Shown piece after piece: positions 44,693 to 53,435 of a stretch of DNA of 64,000 nucleotides; positions within the stretch are counted from its first letter, which is position 1; the number at the start of each line of letters is the position of its first letter. The notes beneath the pieces were generated by a model that was not told where the DNA came from, ran no database searches, and worked only from the letters and a program-made list of their open reading frames with translations. The position numbers and the translations under genes are program-made. Source of the DNA: an uncultured Clostridia bacterium (GTDB lineage: Bacteria > Bacillota > Clostridia > Christensenellales > Borkfalkiaceae); NCBI GenBank assembly GCA_947087265.1, contig CAMUBY010000003.1, forward strand, positions 1-64,000. Reading direction: 5' to 3'.

Positions 44693-47131
44693 TTATTTTG
44701 CCTCCTTTTTAACCTTTTGTTTCTTTTCTTTCGGCTTCTTCTCTTTGGATAAGAATCTGCCGATACCCTTAAATAAATGTCCGTTAAACATGAGAAGCAT
44801 TGCTTCCATCTGTCTGCGCGACATACCGCCGAACTTTGCCATACCTCTTACGGGCTGATGCAATACGCCCATCACAAGCGTGTTTGCCGTCGTGCGGTGC
44901 CCCGTCTTTTTCATGAACCCGATTGCAAATCGGATGACGCCCGAGAACGCTCTACCCACCCAGCGTTTGGAATAACGCAAATCGTTGACCGTGCAGTTCT
45001 CGTGAATGACCATGCGCGTTTTGCGCTTATTATAGAAGTTATAACCCGCCTTGGGAATTTCTCTGCCGAGTAGCGTTTCAAACTCTTCATCTCCTACGTT
45101 TGCCGCATTACCGCTGTAATAGGAGGGAAGTTCCAAGCCCTCGTATGGATTCTCGTTCGTGGTACCCTTTCTGGTCACAGACGTTTCCAAACGGATATCC
45201 GCCGAACTCGCACCGATATAGAGTTGATATTCGCCGTCCTCTACTTCCCACGCGTTGGTTTTTACGTTGAAATAGCGGAACGTTTTATCGTCGTAAGCAA
45301 TCGTCACCGATTTACTCTCGCCTGCTTTCAGGTAAACTTTTGCAAATCCCTTTAATTCCTTCGCAGGACGGAACACCTTTCCGTCTTTTTTGCCGACGTA
45401 GAGCTGCGCAACTTCCGCGCCGTCTCTTTCGCCCGTGTTTGTTACGGTAAACGTAACGCCTTTCTCGTCCGCCTTTATGCCGGAATATTCAAACGTCGTG
45501 TAGGAAAGACCGAATCCGAATGGATAAGCGACGGGCACGTTTGCCGTATCGTAATATCTGTAACCGACGTACAAACCTTCTCTGTACTCCACCGTCATCT
45601 GCTTACCGGGGAAACGGGAAGCGGAAGAACAGTCTTCGTATTTTACGGGGAAAGTTTCGGCAAGTTTGCCCGAAGGATTCACTTTACCGCTGATAACGTT
45701 GAGCGCCGCCGCCGCGCCTGCCTGCCCCGAAAGGCACGCATAAACAAGACCGTTTGCGTCGTTCGCCCAATCGAGTTCCACGCAACTGCCGCAGGAGAGA
45801 ACGACAATTACTTTTTTACCCGTTGCCTTAACCGCCTTGTAGAGCGCGATTTGGTTGGCGGGAATTTTAATGTGTTCTCTATCCAAGCCCTCCGCCTCGC
45901 TCACCTCGTCTAACCCGAGATAGAGGAGCGCAACGTCCGCTTTCTTCGCAAGTTTGACGGCTTTCTTGATTAAGCCCTTTTTCTTCTTGCCGTAGCGGTT
46001 AAAGCCCTTTGCGAAGCCGATAACCTCATAGGGATATTCTTTCCCTTTAATTAAGTCGAGCGTCGTATCGAGGCGCGTAGGATTTACAATGGACGAACCT
46101 GCGCCTTGATAACGCGGTTTTTCCGCAAAGTCGCCGATGAGCGCAATTTTCGTATTTTCTGCAAGCGGCAGAATACCGTCGTTTTTCAGAAGGACGATGC
46201 TTTCTTCCGCGCACTTTTCCGCAAGCGCGTGGTGCGCCTCTTTGTCGAACGGTTTACCCTTTTCGCTTTCTGTCGTCTGTTCGATAAGCGTAAGTACGCG
46301 CATGACGCATTCGTCGATATACTTCATATCGAGTTCGCCGTTTTCGTACGCTTTTACGATATCGTCCGCGCCGTATCTGCAAGCCGGCATCTCCAAATCG
46401 CTGCCTGCAACCGTGGACGCAACCTTGTTGTTACAACCCGCCCAGTCGGAAACGGCAACGCCTTCAAACCCCCACTCTCCGCGCAGAATATCGCGGATAA
46501 GGTGTTCGGATTCGTCTGCATACGTTCCGTTCACCTTGTTGTAGGCGGTCATAATCGTCTTCGTTTTGCCCTCTTTCACGGCAATTTCAAAAGCGGTGAG
46601 GTAAATTTCACGCAGCGTTCTCTCGTCCATGACGGAATCGGACACCATTCTGCGCTCTTCCTGGTTATTGCCCGCAAAGTGCTTGACGCAGGCAGCGGTT
46701 CCGCTCTTCTGGATTCCCCTGATATACGAAGCCGCCATTTTACCCGCAAGATACGGGTCTTCGGAGAAGTACTCGAAATTTCTGCCGCAGCGCGGATTGC
46801 GCTTCATGCAGGTTCCCGGCCCGAGCAAAACGTTGACGTTCTGCGATGCCGCCTCTTCGCCGAGCGCTTCGCCCATTTGCTCGCCGAGCGCGTCGTTCCA
46901 ACTGTTTGCCATGGTTGCCGCCGTAGGAAAACAGGTTGCGGGAATACTCGCGTTCAACCCCAAGTGGTCTGCCGCCGCCGCCTGCTTTCTGATTCCGTGC
47001 GGTCCGTCCGCAAGAAACAGAGAAGGTACGCCCAATTCGGGATAATCTCTCGTCTGCCAGAAGTCCTTGCCCGTGAGCAAATCGGCTTTTTGGCGGACGG
47101 TCATCTCGCTGATGATTTTTTCCTTATCCAT
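44693..47131 (-). CDS. Cytosolic GH3 beta-glucosidase-type glycosidase (812 aa)
   Basis: Normal GH3 order: N-terminal barrel (ADGPHGIRKQ at 41-50), catalytic nucleophile Asp229 in AVSDWAG, C domain with the EGLDR acid/base motif at 414-418, and fibronectin-like domain (YPFGFGLSYTTFEYSG). No signal peptide, so it acts inside on imported oligosaccharides. After about residue 690 it carries a 120-residue extension ending in a Lys-rich tail (KKPKEKKQKVKK), which usual GH3 enzymes lack. A GAGGT site precedes the ATG. It serves as the intact reference for the pseudo-GH3 domain in the McrB-like operon. Exact sugar specificity is not predictable. Confidence 0.92.
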   Translation of the reverse strand: MDKEKIISEMTVRQKADLLTGKDFWQTRDYPELGVPSLFLADGPHGIRKQAAAADHLGLNASIPATCFPTAATMANSWNDALGEQMGEALGEEAASQNVNVLLGPGTCMKRNPRCGRNFEYFSEDPYLAGKMAASYIRGIQKSGTAACVKHFAGNNQEERRMVSDSVMDERTLREIYLTAFEIAVKEGKTKTIMTAYNKVNGTYADESEHLIRDILRGEWGFEGVAVSDWAGCNNKVASTVAGSDLEMPACRYGADDIVKAYENGELDMKYIDECVMRVLTLIEQTTESEKGKPFDKEAHHALAEKCAEESIVLLKNDGILPLAENTKIALIGDFAEKPRYQGAGSSIVNPTRLDTTLDLIKGKEYPYEVIGFAKGFNRYGKKKKGLIKKAVKLAKKADVALLYLGLDEVSEAEGLDREHIKIPANQIALYKAVKATGKKVIVVLSCGSCVELDWANDANGLVYACLSGQAGAAAALNVISGKVNPSGKLAETFPVKYEDCSSASRFPGKQMTVEYREGLYVGYRYYDTANVPVAYPFGFGLSYTTFEYSGIKADEKGVTFTVTNTGERDGAEVAQLYVGKKDGKVFRPAKELKGFAKVYLKAGESKSVTIAYDDKTFRYFNVKTNAWEVEDGEYQLYIGASSADIRLETSVTRKGTTNENPYEGLELPSYYSGNAANVGDEEFETLLGREIPKAGYNFYNKRKTRMVIHENCTVNDLRYSKRWVGRAFSGVIRFAIGFMKKTGHRTTANTLVMGVLHQPVRGMAKFGGMSRRQMEAMLLMFNGHLFKGIGRFLSKEKKPKEKKQKVKKEAK

Positions 47132-47245
47132 TGTTACCTCTTAACATTTTTTTGTAGAATTATACAATATAGTATAGGCAATATCACTTTTGACAGCGTA
47201 ACCTGTAGTTTTTTATGCGTAAATTGCAACCGTTCTCCGCGTTTT

Positions 47246-49297
47246 TTACTTCTTGTAGACGCCGCCGATGAAAGACTCAAAGTGCTTTTTCCCTGCGTCG
47301 CTTCGGAACAAACTGTCGCCCTGGTCGTTTACGATATGGCGGATTCCGCCGTTCGTCTTTTTATCGCCGAAGGTGAGGAAGTTTGCAATCCCCATGTGCG
47401 AAACGCGAACGCCCGCGTTGGAGGGAAGTTCGATAGCGTGGTCGAGCGTAAACGTTCTGGGATTATCGGGATTGCCCTTATGTGCAACGTAATACACGCC
47501 CAAACCGTAAGCGGTATGATTCTGCACGTTGTCCGCCACTTTGTAGCTTGCATAACCCTGATATTTGTTGCCGTTCCACACAGACGACCATTCTTCCTCG
47601 TCGTCTACGTCGTAAGGAGTTTCGGACTGATAAAACGCCATAAAACCGTATTCGCCGTTCCAGATTGTCTGGTACTGGTGAAAGTGCTCTACCATGAGTC
47701 CGTATACCGTAACGTAGTCGCCGTTAACAATGACGCCGTTTTTCGTGCGGTTGACGTTCCAACCCACGCCGTGGCTGTGGTCGGCACGCCATACCCAGAA
47801 GTTATCGCCCACCACGTCGTTGGAGTTGATTTCGAGCGTTACGTCTACCGAAGTGTTCCCCTCCTCCGCACCGCCGATGCGGAAGTAAACGTCGCTGAGT
47901 ACCGCGGGATTTTCGTTGTGGCGGACGTTTGTCTTTTCCGTTCCCACCTGCACGAGCCGCTTAGAGGAAACGCCCGCGTCGAAAATCAGCCCGCTGACCC
48001 TTACGCCGTCTACGTCGGAAATTTTCATCAGTGCGTCGTGATTATTATCGGAAACTTTGAGCGTTGCTAGCCCGATGCCCATAATCACCGTATCGGGTTC
48101 CGTGACGAGGAGCGGCGCTTCGATTTGATAAATGCCCGGAGTAAACAGCAAGTGTTTTCCATTTTTCAATGCCGCATTTAAGGTGCTTGCGTTATCTCTG
48201 TCGGCACGCGCCACATAAAACTGATTGAGCGGCAGGTATTCGTCCGAGTTGTTTTCCGACTTCCAGGAAATACCCTTTGAATTTGTTTTCAATTCGGGAA
48301 GGCACACATAGTAATCTTTATCGAATACAAGATACGGCTTCTCGCGCATGACGTTGGTATTATCCAGATAGGTCACCCAGCCGTTGCTTGTCTGTCCCCA
48401 ATTATAATTGCTGAGCTTGCCCGAACAGCCTGCGAACACCGTGTTGATATCGCCGCCCGACCAGCTGTTCCAATCGGAATTGCGCGTAAACCACTGTTGT
48501 TGAACACTGCCGTCGATTTTTCCGGTAACCACGGTATCCGCAAGGAAACCGCCCGAAGCCCACGGCGTTTTTCCGCCCTGGTGATGAAGCGTAAGATTGC
48601 CGTTTACCTGCATACGCCGGAAACTCGTCGCTTGCGAAACCGCCCATTGCACGTTATCGTTGATTGTCATATTCTCGATACCGCACCAGAAATTACAGGT
48701 GGAATTTCCGCCCGAAAGTTCGCCGTAGGTATTGAAACCGCCGAGCGTGACGTCGGTGGGAAGTTCGCCTAAGCCCGAAAAGGTCATATAGTAGCGCATT
48801 GCCAAGTCGAGGTCATAGTACTCCCCCGCTTTGAAGAGCGCGGCAAACCGACCCTTTCCGAACTGCGCGGTTGCACTGCGGAACGTTTCAATATCCGCCG
48901 CAATCTGCGTTTGGTCGTCCGTTTCCGCATAGATATGCGTGTTCTCCCCGAACGTATCCAAGTCAAACGAATATGTTTCGCTGGAAACGACCTCTCCCGC
49001 GCCGTCAAGCGCGTCAACGCGGTAATAACCGTATTTGTCCGTATGAGTGTATTTCCGCGAAGTCTGCGTTGTTTCGTATTCGTATTCGCCGAAACGACTG
49101 GGACTGTGGTAGACTTCGTATTTCTTTGCGCCGTCTACTTTCTCCCAACTGATTTCTACGCCGCCGTCCGTAAGAACTGCGTTCGCGTCGTTGTTTTGCG
49201 GCGTACCGCCGCAAGCGGTCAGTGGAATTACGAACGCACCTGCCAAGACCGCGCCCGTGAAAAGCGCTATCCATTTCTTTTTCATCATTTCCCCCAA
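47246..49297 (-). CDS. Secreted beta-helix lipoprotein, possibly GH55-like (683 aa)
   Basis: The lipoprotein signal MMKKKWIALFTGAVLAGAF ends in lipobox LTAC. A fibronectin-like domain follows (about 40-110: GVEISWEKVDGAKKYEVYHS), then a long region with the rhythm of a right-handed beta-helix (GVRVSGLIFDAG, NVRHNENPAVLSDVYFRIGG, KNGVIVNGDYVTVYGLMVEH). The pattern resembles GH55-type or pectate-lyase-like proteins, but I could not identify catalytic residues with confidence. It begins 3 bp after the CotH gene, so the two are co-transcribed and coupled. Likely role: binding or cleavage of an extracellular polysaccharide. Confidence 0.75.
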   Translation of the reverse strand: MGEMMKKKWIALFTGAVLAGAFVIPLTACGGTPQNNDANAVLTDGGVEISWEKVDGAKKYEVYHSPSRFGEYEYETTQTSRKYTHTDKYGYYRVDALDGAGEVVSSETYSFDLDTFGENTHIYAETDDQTQIAADIETFRSATAQFGKGRFAALFKAGEYYDLDLAMRYYMTFSGLGELPTDVTLGGFNTYGELSGGNSTCNFWCGIENMTINDNVQWAVSQATSFRRMQVNGNLTLHHQGGKTPWASGGFLADTVVTGKIDGSVQQQWFTRNSDWNSWSGGDINTVFAGCSGKLSNYNWGQTSNGWVTYLDNTNVMREKPYLVFDKDYYVCLPELKTNSKGISWKSENNSDEYLPLNQFYVARADRDNASTLNAALKNGKHLLFTPGIYQIEAPLLVTEPDTVIMGIGLATLKVSDNNHDALMKISDVDGVRVSGLIFDAGVSSKRLVQVGTEKTNVRHNENPAVLSDVYFRIGGAEEGNTSVDVTLEINSNDVVGDNFWVWRADHSHGVGWNVNRTKNGVIVNGDYVTVYGLMVEHFHQYQTIWNGEYGFMAFYQSETPYDVDDEEEWSSVWNGNKYQGYASYKVADNVQNHTAYGLGVYYVAHKGNPDNPRTFTLDHAIELPSNAGVRVSHMGIANFLTFGDKKTNGGIRHIVNDQGDSLFRSDAGKKHFESFIGGVYKK

Positions 49298-49300
49298 AAA

Positions 49301-51157
49301 TTATGCGTTCCAAACGGAATCGAGATAGTTGAAACGCTTTTGCAGCCAATTGTAGAGATGGTCTACCCCTGTGGCATGATTATAAACATTCTGCTGAATT
49401 TCCCAAGTTGCTTCGCCGTTGATGATAAAGCCCCATTTTGCGAAATTGCCGTCCGTATAGTATTCTGTCGAATACATCGTTTCCAGCGTTCTCAAAAATG
49501 CAAGTGCGCCGTCCTGTACGTTCGCTTCGTTCATCTCCTGCCACTTCGCTTTCACGCTGTTCCAGAACCAGTCCTCATTGATGAAGAGAAGCAGCCAGGG
49601 ATTGTTTTTATTCGCCGCATATAAGCCCGTTGCGTTCTCACACGCGTAACGCAAACCGAAAGCGGAATCGAAATCCCAAGGCGCTTCAAAACGCAGAAGA
49701 TTGTCTTTCGCATTCGCGCCGAAATCGACGTCCATTAAGAAACTCGACCATTCGATATCGTAATCGCAGGCGATTTCGTTCATGATATAAGTATCGACCA
49801 AAGACTGAATATCGATAACTTTGGAAACGGTTTCCTGCACGGCACTGCCCGTTGTAGGCGTATAGGGAACCAGTGCGGTATGCTCTGCGTTGAACGTGAA
49901 ATAATTGTGGTTATAAACCGCTTCATAACAGAGTTTGTACAAATTCCACATATAATCTTTGATAAAGTGCTTCTGCGCGCAGCTCTCTTCGGCGCCTTCG
50001 TCGAAATACACGTCGTTCTTAATCGCAAACCCGAACTGACCAGGGTAGAGCGTATCTCCGCCGCGCGTTGTCAAAGGAGAAGAATTCCCCGCGTTTTTGT
50101 CCAGATAGTTATAGTTACAGGTAAATCTTTCCGAATACGTTTCGAGATTGTAATAACCGTCAAACTCGATAAAGTAGCCGATATCCGTGCCTTGATAGCC
50201 TTCTTGAATATCATCGGGTTCGGTGACTGCAATACGGTTTTTGTTCACCTGCTGTTGTTCGGCAAGGAGATACACGCCCCAATACTGCTGATTGAGATAC
50301 AATTCTACCTGACGGAAGTCCGAACAGTAGTAACCGTCTGAACCCATAATCTGGTTGCCGAGATAGAACGCCAAACTGTTTCTTTCCAGCGTAAAATCTT
50401 TATAGTCGGCAAGGAGCACCCAGCTCTTGCACTTTGCCCCCTCGTTGAGCCCGAGCATATTCTGCTTTTTTTCGAACTTAATGCGAAACGGCTTTTTCGG
50501 ATAAGTCGTCGTCCAGTTGCCGCGTACTTTCACCCCTGCGGCAATATCCGTGAGCGCGTAATCTTCTTCGCATTCGCTAACCGTTACCGTAGCGTCATGA
50601 TACTGCCAATCGATATTATTGTCGGGATTCGTGTTATCGAAACTCGGCACTTCTCTTATGGCGTCCTCCATAAACGTATCGGAAACGATATCGACGCGCG
50701 GCAGATTTTCGCTCAGATGAGGCACATAGTCGTACTTTGCGTCGGGCTTGGGAGGAATATACTCTTCAACGCCGCACTCGGTGCAGTAACCGCCTTCGTA
50801 ACGCTCGTGAACGCATACATAGCCGCATTCTTCGCACACGCCCTTTTCATAACTTTCATGCGTGCAGACGGTTCCGCATTCCTCACAAACGCCGTCTGTG
50901 TAACTCTCATGCGTGCAGGCGGTTCCGCAATCTTTGCACGCGCCGTTTTCATAATTTTCGTGCGTACACGCGGTGCCGCATTCTACGCACACGCCGCTCA
51001 TATAGCGTTCGTGCGTGCAGACCGTTTGGCATTTTTTACAAACGCCGTTTTCATACTCATGTTCGCAAGACGTATTACCGCAACCCGCAAACAAGCCGAG
51101 CGCCATGACCAACGCACAAAGCAGCGCGGTCGTGTTCAAAAACAGTTTCCTCATCAT
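49301..51157 (-). CDS. CotH-family lipoprotein with Cys-rich repeat stalk (618 aa)
   Basis: The lipoprotein signal ends in LFAGC (Cys26). Six tandem 16-17 residue repeats (31-131) of the form CTHExYxxGVCEECGTV follow. From about 150 comes a CotH domain with VRGNWTTTYPKKPFRIKF and WVLLADYKDFTLERNSLAF. CotH proteins are atypical kinases of spore coat and surface proteins; in gut Clostridia they often sit beside cellulases and polysaccharide genes. The repeats look like half zinc-ribbon units and could bind metal or form disulfides. The start overlaps the TetR stop by one base (TAATG) with GGAGG upstream, so expression is coupled to the regulator. Confidence 0.88.
   Translation of the reverse strand: MMRKLFLNTTALLCALVMALGLFAGCGNTSCEHEYENGVCKKCQTVCTHERYMSGVCVECGTACTHENYENGACKDCGTACTHESYTDGVCEECGTVCTHESYEKGVCEECGYVCVHERYEGGYCTECGVEEYIPPKPDAKYDYVPHLSENLPRVDIVSDTFMEDAIREVPSFDNTNPDNNIDWQYHDATVTVSECEEDYALTDIAAGVKVRGNWTTTYPKKPFRIKFEKKQNMLGLNEGAKCKSWVLLADYKDFTLERNSLAFYLGNQIMGSDGYYCSDFRQVELYLNQQYWGVYLLAEQQQVNKNRIAVTEPDDIQEGYQGTDIGYFIEFDGYYNLETYSERFTCNYNYLDKNAGNSSPLTTRGGDTLYPGQFGFAIKNDVYFDEGAEESCAQKHFIKDYMWNLYKLCYEAVYNHNYFTFNAEHTALVPYTPTTGSAVQETVSKVIDIQSLVDTYIMNEIACDYDIEWSSFLMDVDFGANAKDNLLRFEAPWDFDSAFGLRYACENATGLYAANKNNPWLLLFINEDWFWNSVKAKWQEMNEANVQDGALAFLRTLETMYSTEYYTDGNFAKWGFIINGEATWEIQQNVYNHATGVDHLYNWLQKRFNYLDSVWNA
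50765..51067 (-). repeat. Six tandem 48-51-bp units encoding Cys-rich repeats
   Basis: Each unit encodes CxHExY..GxCxxCGxx, with three Cys and one His at fixed positions. Units 2-6 are exactly 51 bp and unit 1 is 48 bp. Such in-frame repeats can vary in number between strains. Confidence 0.9.
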
Positions 51158-51684
51158 TATTTTCCTCCATTTTTCATTAAGCCGTAATAGAGCGTTACGG
51201 GCATAATTGCTTTCATTCGTTTCATTAAAAGTTGACCGGAGTCAGCGCATTTATTTTTCAGCCATTCGATGACGATATCGGTTGTAACGTGCGCGAATAC
51301 CTCTACCGAATAGCGGAAATACTCGTCTGCTTCGGAAGGTTCGCTCGGCAAAAAATATTTTCCCATCAGCTCTTCATGATAATTCCGCAGTGAATTGATA
51401 TCCTGCGAATCAAATGCATTCAGAAATACGGAAGGCGTTTTACGGAACGTATTTAACGACCGCAACACAAAACTTTCCCAATCTTCCGCACCGCTTAAAA
51501 TATCGTCGTAATAATATTTCTGGAAACAACAAACCAGAAGGTGATATTTGTCTTTATAGTATTTATAAAAAGTACCCTTGCAAATGCCGATTTCATCGAT
51601 TAAATCAATTACCCGAATGGAATCGATGGGTTTGGTTTTCAGATATTGCAATAACGTTGTTTCGATATAATATTCTATCTTCAT
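51157..51684 (-). CDS. TetR-family transcriptional regulator (175 aa)
   Basis: The N-terminal helix-turn-helix is clear (IRVIDLIDEIGICKGTFYKYYKDKYHLL, of which GICKGTFYKYYKDK is the recognition part). The C-terminal 120 residues are a divergent ligand-binding domain. It sits between the GH5 gene (47 bp upstream) and the CotH gene (1-bp overlap), so it probably controls this carbohydrate and surface cluster, including itself. I could not find a convincing palindromic operator in the short gap. Confidence 0.88.
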   Translation of the reverse strand: MKIEYYIETTLLQYLKTKPIDSIRVIDLIDEIGICKGTFYKYYKDKYHLLVCCFQKYYYDDILSGAEDWESFVLRSLNTFRKTPSVFLNAFDSQDINSLRNYHEELMGKYFLPSEPSEADEYFRYSVEVFAHVTTDIVIEWLKNKCADSGQLLMKRMKAIMPVTLYYGLMKNGGK

Positions 51685-51731
51685 ATTTTGTATCTCTTAT
51701 CCGAATCGTTTTATCACGGAACGCGGCAGAA

Positions 51732-53054
51732 TTACAGAAAGGATTCCGTGTAAATGTCTTCTAATGTTTTATATATCACGTCATTTTTCTTAAACGTGTA
51801 CTTTACGGCTGACGGCGCGTCAGAACGGAGAATTTTGAATTTATTTAAGATTTCTTCATAAGTATCTTTGGAAGCGTCGATACGGTATTCGTCTTCGGTA
51901 AAAATATTTATAACGCCCCAAGCGGTTCTCCCCATGGAATGCTTCGGGAAAACCTTATACGTCCAACTTGCCCAATGCCAATTATGTGAGTTGAGAAGAG
52001 AAAGCGTTCTTTCCCACTTCTCCGCATTTTCGTAAGCGGTAAACTCGCCCATCTGCAACGGAACGCCGAAATTCCGACTTTCAATTTCCTTTACCTTCGC
52101 ATTCCAACTGCTCATGTGTTCGTCGGCAGTTTTTCCGTTGGGATTATCTTGTATATAGTGGTGAAAAGAATACATACAGTTTTCCCAGCCGTATTGGGAG
52201 GGATGCGGCAAATCCTTACCGTCCCAGCAGGATTCAAAAATAACGATATGTTTCTCGTCTACGCTGCGTATGGTTTTATAGATGCGGTCGTAAACATCCC
52301 AATGCGGTTTCGACGTCGTACCCGCTTTCTCGCCCGGTTCGTTCAGAATATCGTACCCTGCAACGGCAGGATTATCGCGATAGCGTTCTGCAATCGCTTT
52401 CCACAAATCGCACGTAAGCCCAATCATCTGTTCGTTGGAATAAAAATCGACTTCCGCCGCCGTTCCGAAAATCTGACCGCTGTGGTCCTGCCCGTTCTGC
52501 GAACCGTATGCGCCGTGCATATCCAGAATCGTGTACAAGCCGTGCTTCGCAGCCGTTTCCACAAAATCGTCCAATACCGTAAAGTCATACTCTTTTCCCG
52601 CTTGGCCGTAATCGGTAACTGCGGCAAAGTCCAAATTCATGTAAGTAAACGGTAACCGAATTACATTAAATCCCATGTCTGCGCAGGTAATGAAGTCGGA
52701 TTCCGTCCACCAGTTGGCGCGGTATTCTTCCCAAAGTTTTTTCGTCTTCTTTTCGCCGAACCGCCCGATAAACGTCTGCGTGAGCGAGCGGTAATCGTTG
52801 GAGGGCGTTTTACCGTATAAAAACCCCGTCATCCAGTGTTCGGTAACCAAAAGCCCGCCCGCATTGATACCGCGAAGCTGCACTTCTTCGCCGTTTTCGT
52901 TTTTCACAAGCGAACCGTCAACCGTTAAAAAATCCTCTGCTTCAAATTTGCCCCAATCGATTCCGTCGCTGCACGCTGAAAGCGGAACACACAGCCCCGC
53001 CGTCATAACCGCAGCCAGCAACGCAGTAGCCGCTTTTTTCCGAAAATGTTTCAT
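51732..53054 (-). CDS. GH5 endoglucanase-type lipoprotein (440 aa)
   Basis: Signal peptide with lipobox LSAC at about residue 25-28, so it is anchored outside. The GH5 barrel is complete: LRGINAGGLL, NVIRLPFTYMNLD, acid/base Glu in YDILNEPGE, HHYIQDN, and nucleophile Glu in LQMGEFTAY. This family cleaves beta-1,4-glucans or mannans; activity could be towards plant polymer or a self-made exopolysaccharide. It is first in a minus-strand series GH5-TetR-CotH-beta-helix and has a strong promoter. Confidence 0.93.
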   Translation of the reverse strand: MKHFRKKAATALLAAVMTAGLCVPLSACSDGIDWGKFEAEDFLTVDGSLVKNENGEEVQLRGINAGGLLVTEHWMTGFLYGKTPSNDYRSLTQTFIGRFGEKKTKKLWEEYRANWWTESDFITCADMGFNVIRLPFTYMNLDFAAVTDYGQAGKEYDFTVLDDFVETAAKHGLYTILDMHGAYGSQNGQDHSGQIFGTAAEVDFYSNEQMIGLTCDLWKAIAERYRDNPAVAGYDILNEPGEKAGTTSKPHWDVYDRIYKTIRSVDEKHIVIFESCWDGKDLPHPSQYGWENCMYSFHHYIQDNPNGKTADEHMSSWNAKVKEIESRNFGVPLQMGEFTAYENAEKWERTLSLLNSHNWHWASWTYKVFPKHSMGRTAWGVINIFTEDEYRIDASKDTYEEILNKFKILRSDAPSAVKYTFKKNDVIYKTLEDIYTESFL

Positions 53055-53141
53055 ACTTACTCCTTTGAATGCCTATGTCCGCGTATTTTTCACAAATAAT
53101 AAAATATCAAAACAAAAATCAACTATTTTCAAATTGGTTTA

Positions 53142-53170
53142 ATTATACACTTTTTTGAGAAAAATGTAAA
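53142..53170 (-). promoter_or_regulatory. Sigma-A promoter of the GH5 cluster
   Basis: On the minus strand, TTTACA (53165-53170), a 17-bp spacer and TATAAT (53142-53147), about 88 bp upstream of the GH5 start. Confidence 0.75.
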
Positions 53171-53197
53171 GAGTTATTCTAATAAAAAAAAAGTTTA

Positions 53198-53226
53198 TTG
53201 ATAATAAATTCGTGATACGCTATTAT
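53198..53226 (+). promoter_or_regulatory. Sigma-A promoter of the membrane GH3 gene
   Basis: TTGATA (53198-53203), a 17-bp spacer and TATTAT (53221-53226). It is divergent from the GH5 promoter with 27 bp between the two -35 boxes, so the two could share a regulator. It implies a leader of about 200 nt before the GH3 start. Confidence 0.7.
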
Positions 53227-53232
53227 AAATAA

Positions 53233-53435
53233 GGAATTTCTTATACATTATTATATAGCATCATCGGCACGAATACAAGTCCCCTTTCCGTACCGGTTAC
53301 GGATAAATTCCGACCGATTGCGCCAGGCGCACAAACTTTGTATTCCGAAAACACTTTTGAGGCAGTAAAGCCGTGAACGGAAAACTTCCGTTCCGTTTTT
53401 AATATAAAAAATTATCAGGAGGAAAAACAACAAAC
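53233..53435 (+). other. Long structured leader of the membrane GH3 gene
   Basis: About 200 nt between the predicted start site and the ATG, with no open frame of note. It holds several short inverted repeats (for example GCGCC/GGCGC near 53328-53336) and ends with a terminator-like hairpin, GAACGGAA/TTCCGTTC at 53375-53393 with a 3-nt loop, then CGTTTTT. The GGAGG site follows about 25 nt later. This is the layout of an attenuator or riboswitch. I could not match it to a known riboswitch class. Confidence 0.4.

Noticed and set aside
46106..48070. A 654-codon plus-strand open frame across two genes
   Set aside because: It runs antisense through the GH3 start, the intergenic gap and the beta-helix gene, which are both well supported on the other strand.
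50765..51067. CRISPR-like regular repeats
   Set aside because: Units are in frame, contiguous without unique spacers, and encode a conserved Cys/His pattern inside CotH.
53233..53435. A c-di-GMP (GEMM) riboswitch
   Set aside because: Short matches such as GCACAAAC and GGCAGTAAAGCC recall the motif, but the pairing stems and tetraloop needed for it are missing.
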